Assembly (NCBI RefSeq): GCF_012849055.1
Contig: NZ_CP051677.1
Coordinates: 4,417,001 to 4,481,000 of the forward strand
DNA: 64,000 nucleotides
Reading direction: 5' to 3'
From: Spirosoma rhododendri
Lineage (GTDB): Bacteria; Bacteroidota; Bacteroidia; Cytophagales; Spirosomataceae
Below, in pieces: positions 61,464 to 64,000 of the stretch. Positions within the stretch are counted from its first letter, which is position 1. The number at the start of each line of letters is the position of its first letter. The notes under the pieces were generated by a model. That model saw only the letters and a program-made list of their open reading frames with translations, was not told the origin of the DNA and did not search any database. A program made the position numbers and the translations under genes.

Positions 61464-62411
61464 ATGGAGGACATGTTTGAGGACGAAGAAGACGATTATA
61501 CCCCAGAGAAGCCGGAACGCGAACACCGGCCACGCGGGCAGCGTACCGACCAGCAGCTGACGGTGAAAGAGCCCGCTGAACTGATGGCATTTCTGATTGC
61601 CAGCCTGCCCCACAAAAATCGTAACAACATAAAATCGCTGCTGAGCAACCAGCAGATCAAGATCGACGGGCGGATCAGTTCACAGTTTAACCAGCCCCTC
61701 CGGCCGGGTCAGATCGTGACGGTATCGGCGGCCCGCGCCCCCCGCACGGCGCAGTTCCGGGGTCTGACGATTCTATACGAAGATCAGCACCTGATTATCA
61801 TCAACAAGCAGGCGGGTATCCTGTCGATGGGTACCGAGAAGCAGCGCGACCATACGGCTTACAGCATTCTCAGTAGTTACGTCAAGACCGAAAATCCCAA
61901 AAACCGCATTTTTATCGTTCACCGGCTCGACCGCGAAACGTCGGGGGTAATGATGTTTGCCCGCAGCGAACGCGTGCAACGGCTGATGCAGGAGAGCTGG
62001 AACGAAACCATCCGGCAGCGCACCTACGTAGCACTTGTCGAGGGGGTTCCGTCGCCGGAGCAGGGCAAAATAGAGTCGTACCTGCACGAGAGTAAAGCGC
62101 TGATCGTCTACTCCAGCCAAAACCCCGACACCGGGCAACTCGCTATCACGAATTATAAGGTTGTCCGCGCTGCCAACGGCTATGCCCTGCTCGAACTCGA
62201 ACTCGAAACAGGCCGCAAGAACCAGATACGGGTACATATGCAGGACATCAAGCACCCCATTGCGGGCGATTCCAAATACGGTGCTGAATCCGACCCCATC
62301 GGTCGCCTGGGTTTGCACGCGGAAGTGCTGGCGTTTGAGCACCCCATCACGAAAGCTCCCATGCGGTTCGACGCCCCCATCCCAAAGGGCTTTCTGGCAG
62401 TGCTGAAATAA
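61464..62411 (+). CDS. RluA-family pseudouridine synthase
   Basis: This 315-residue enzyme has an acidic N-terminal extension (MEDMFEDEEDDYTPEKPERE) and an S4 RNA-binding domain (about 33-95, LPHKNRNNIKSLLSNQQIKI). The catalytic domain has VHRLDRETSGVMMFARSE (Asp156), LILE-like TGRKNQIRVHMQDIKHPIAG and a typical end. It isomerises uridine in rRNA or tRNA. Which site cannot be told. Confidence 0.93.
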   Translation: MEDMFEDEEDDYTPEKPEREHRPRGQRTDQQLTVKEPAELMAFLIASLPHKNRNNIKSLLSNQQIKIDGRISSQFNQPLRPGQIVTVSAARAPRTAQFRGLTILYEDQHLIIINKQAGILSMGTEKQRDHTAYSILSSYVKTENPKNRIFIVHRLDRETSGVMMFARSERVQRLMQESWNETIRQRTYVALVEGVPSPEQGKIESYLHESKALIVYSSQNPDTGQLAITNYKVVRAANGYALLELELETGRKNQIRVHMQDIKHPIAGDSKYGAESDPIGRLGLHAEVLAFEHPITKAPMRFDAPIPKGFLAVLK

Positions 62412-62420
62412 CGGGGCACG

Positions 62421-62517
62421 GTATGAAGTTTACGGTTTTCAGTAGTCGGTTTACGAGTGTGCGAATGCACTAGCCAGCACCGTAAACCGAATACTGTAAA
62501 CTGTAAACCGTAGACCT
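62421..62517. repeat. GTTTACGG-dialect inverted repeat
   Basis: Left arm GAAGTTTACGGTTTTCAGTA, GTCGGTTTACG (62425-62457). Right arm CACCGTAAACCGAATACTG, TAAACTGTAAACCGTAG (62477-62516). The right arm ends at the TAG stop of the GT2 gene (62516-62518). Confidence 0.85.
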
Positions 62518-63199
62518 ACTGTACAAACCGGTATTTCACCAGTACCCAGATGGCTTCGATACCGTCGAACCAGGAAATTTTCTTGCCTTCTTCGATCGAT
62601 CGCGGGTAGTAGTTGATTGGCAATTCGTGAATACGGACACCCCGCTTCGCCACTTTCGCCGTTACCTCGGGGCAAAACTCGAAGCCGTTGCATTCGAGCG
62701 GAATTGATTGCAGAAACTTCGAATCGAATACCTTGTAACAGGTCGGTTCGTCGGTCAGGCGCTGGCTGTAGAGCAGATTCGTAAGCCAGGTAACAATTTG
62801 TCCGCCCAGGTAAAAGCTGAAGTACGAATGGCGATTCTCAGGTTTCAGAAAGCGTGACCCGTAGATGACCTTCTCCCGTCCGGCTACGATGGGCTCAATC
62901 AGTTTGACATAATCCTGCGGTTCGTACTCCAGGTCAGCATCCTGTATAATGGCGATGTCGCCCTGAATGTGCTGAATGGCCGTTCGGATGGCTGCGCCCT
63001 TACCCTGATTGTGCGTGTGGTGAATGACCCGTACGTTGGGCACGGCGTTATACGTAGCCAACCGTTCACGGGTGCCATCTGTCGACCCATCGTCGACGAT
63101 GATAATCTCTTTCTCCAACGGTACCGCCTGTATTTTCTCGATTATAGCGTCGATCGATTTTATTTCGTTGTAGGCGGGAATCAGAACAGACAAAAGCAT
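62516..63199 (-). CDS. Family 2 glycosyltransferase, dolichol-phosphate-mannose-synthase-like
   Basis: This 227-residue soluble GT2 has SVLIPAYNEIKSIDAIIEKI, IIVDDGSTDGTRER (about 34-47), QDADLEYEPQDY with the metal-binding DAD (about 91-93), and a short end with YRFVQ. This type makes polyprenyl-phosphate sugars for use by membrane GT-C enzymes, one of which lies immediately upstream. Confidence 0.9.
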   Translation of the reverse strand: MLLSVLIPAYNEIKSIDAIIEKIQAVPLEKEIIIVDDGSTDGTRERLATYNAVPNVRVIHHTHNQGKGAAIRTAIQHIQGDIAIIQDADLEYEPQDYVKLIEPIVAGREKVIYGSRFLKPENRHSYFSFYLGGQIVTWLTNLLYSQRLTDEPTCYKVFDSKFLQSIPLECNGFEFCPEVTAKVAKRGVRIHELPINYYPRSIEEGKKISWFDGIEAIWVLVKYRFVQ

Positions 63200-63246
63200 A
63201 GGGAGGTATTACGAAAATGCAATCTAAAAAAAACAGGGAGATTCAA

Positions 63247-64000
63247 TCATTTACGAACCCAATACTTCATCAGAAAAGTAGAATCGGTACCGGGACGAAA
63301 ATAGCGATCGAGCCCCTCTCGCAACTGACGTAGCGCGTATACGTTGGCGGGTTTCTGCGCGGCTGTGCTGTCGTCGATTACGTGCGCCCGGTTGTCGATG
63401 ATGATTAGTTTCAAACTCGTATCGGCCAGGGCGCGGGCGTACGTGTCCGGGTGCTGATCGATGTAGTGTGTCGTCTGCATCTCGGTATTGATAAACGGCA
63501 CGTTTGGCACAACGTCGGATAGAAAATACAGCATCATCGCATTGTCGAAGATCAGCGCTTTCCCCCCCGGCCCCACCTGCTGCCGGATAAAACCGGCGTT
63601 GTACACTTCGCCCCGGTAGTCGGCCAGTTGCGTAAACCGCCGAACGGCATCGGGTCGGTACAGCCACAAGCCAGCACCCAGCCCGATCACCAGCACCACC
63701 GCCCCGGCTATAGCCACGCGCGGTAACCGGTTCAACTCCCACGATTGATTCGTCAGAAACCGATCGATCAGAAAACCGAGATGGACGTTGAAAAACACGG
63801 CAGCGGGGAAAAAGTAGTGGCTGGCCTGCGTCTTCAGCAGCGACGCGCAGGCGAACACGCCCAGCAGCAGCGCCAGCCACAACGCGGGCGTCTGCGCGTA
63901 CTGACGTCGGTACGGCGGCAACCACACCAGCACCAGCGACACGGCCAGCAAGCCCAGCAGCCAGCTTAGTTTCACCAAAAACTTGGCCAGAAATAAAGTA
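63247..64000 (-). CDS. C-terminal part of a GT-C/ArnT-like membrane glycosyltransferase
   Basis: The frame is open from the right edge of the window (TLFLAKFLVKLSW...) to a stop at 63247. Four hydrophobic spans (LLGLLAVSLVLVWL, LWLALLLGVFACASLL, YFFPAAVFFNVHLGFL, VAIAGAVVLVIGLGAGLWLY) precede a C-terminal periplasmic domain. The QASHYFFPAAVFF stretch is ArnT/PMT-like. Such enzymes take sugar from polyprenyl-phosphate donors, which the downstream GT2 could provide. The N-terminal catalytic part is outside the window. Confidence 0.72.
   Translation of the reverse strand, partial: TLFLAKFLVKLSWLLGLLAVSLVLVWLPPYRRQYAQTPALWLALLLGVFACASLLKTQASHYFFPAAVFFNVHLGFLIDRFLTNQSWELNRLPRVAIAGAVVLVIGLGAGLWLYRPDAVRRFTQLADYRGEVYNAGFIRQQVGPGGKALIFDNAMMLYFLSDVVPNVPFINTEMQTTHYIDQHPDTYARALADTSLKLIIIDNRAHVIDDSTAAQKPANVYALRQLREGLDRYFRPGTDSTFLMKYWVRK

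Noticed and set aside
1..64000. CRISPR arrays, rRNA, tRNA genes, transposases, prophage
   Set aside because: No regularly spaced identical repeats, conserved RNA gene segments or transposase/integrase frames were seen. The inverted repeats contain no coding capacity.

Overview
The window comes from a member of the Bacteroidota, most likely a Spirosoma/Fibrella-like cytophagalean. Four things point there: many start-proximal boxes matching the Bacteroidota sigma factor -7 consensus TAnnTTTG, almost no Shine-Dalgarno sequences, a hybrid two-component regulator (HTCS), and a PorE-like OmpA/TPR protein typical of type IX secretion. Coding density is high and base composition is fairly even (GC-rich). 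The exception is one AT-rich islet at about 4.06-6.29 kb carrying a DUF262/DUF1524 (GmrSD-like) gene.

Layout. 0-4 kb: end of an unknown gene, an NDH-2-like flavoprotein, and a secreted GH20 hexosaminidase with a PA14 tail. 4-6.3 kb: the AT-rich DUF262 islet. 6.3-12 kb: an AraC regulator and quinone-oxidoreductase pair with candidate operators, a multi-PAS histidine kinase, a cysteine desulfurase. 12-17 kb: MscS channel, a CotH-type surface protein split by a frameshift, 6-phosphogluconolactonase, a KdgF-like cupin. 17-22 kb: sulfite/nitrite reductase with the siroheme methyltransferase, hisS, a conserved 52-residue basic protein. 22-31.3 kb: a leftward run of GT2, redoxin, hemL, a TPR/periplasmic-binding protein, yidC and pyrG. 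31.6-40.8 kb: a secreted unknown, a small membrane protein, a pectin pair (GH28 and a CE8-alpha/beta-hydrolase fusion), a DRGH nuclease, a BaiN-like flavoprotein and purine nucleoside phosphorylase. 40.9-45 kb: a fructose-type HTCS and fructokinase with a structured leader. 45-52.4 kb: M23/LysM peptidase, trxB, PorE-like protein, queE, acyltransferase, AraC-type membrane regulator. 52.4-64 kb: a decayed duplicate of the queE/acyltransferase junction, an LRR protein, sppA, a lipoprotein, a frameshifted YihY, an SdiA-regulated-type lipoprotein, a LytS/LytTR pair, an RluA-type synthase, and two glycosyltransferases, the last cut by the window end.

The most unusual content is between the genes. 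At least a dozen intergenic spaces hold large imperfect inverted repeats made of short degenerate words in several 'dialects': GGTTTAA-like, GAATGATT-like, GTTGTAAA-like, GTTTGTAG-like and GTTTACGG-like. They abut or supply stop codons, share loop cores in opposite orientation between distant loci, and in one case lie in frame inside the sulfite reductase gene. Other notable signals are a terminator-ending structured leader directly in front of the fructokinase start, three predicted leaderless genes with TAnnTTTG ending 3-4 nt before ATG, two frameshifts each one base short in a G5 run, and two direct TTAGCCGAAACA sites spaced exactly 21 bp. There are no CRISPR arrays, rRNAs, tRNAs, transposases or phage genes that I can support.
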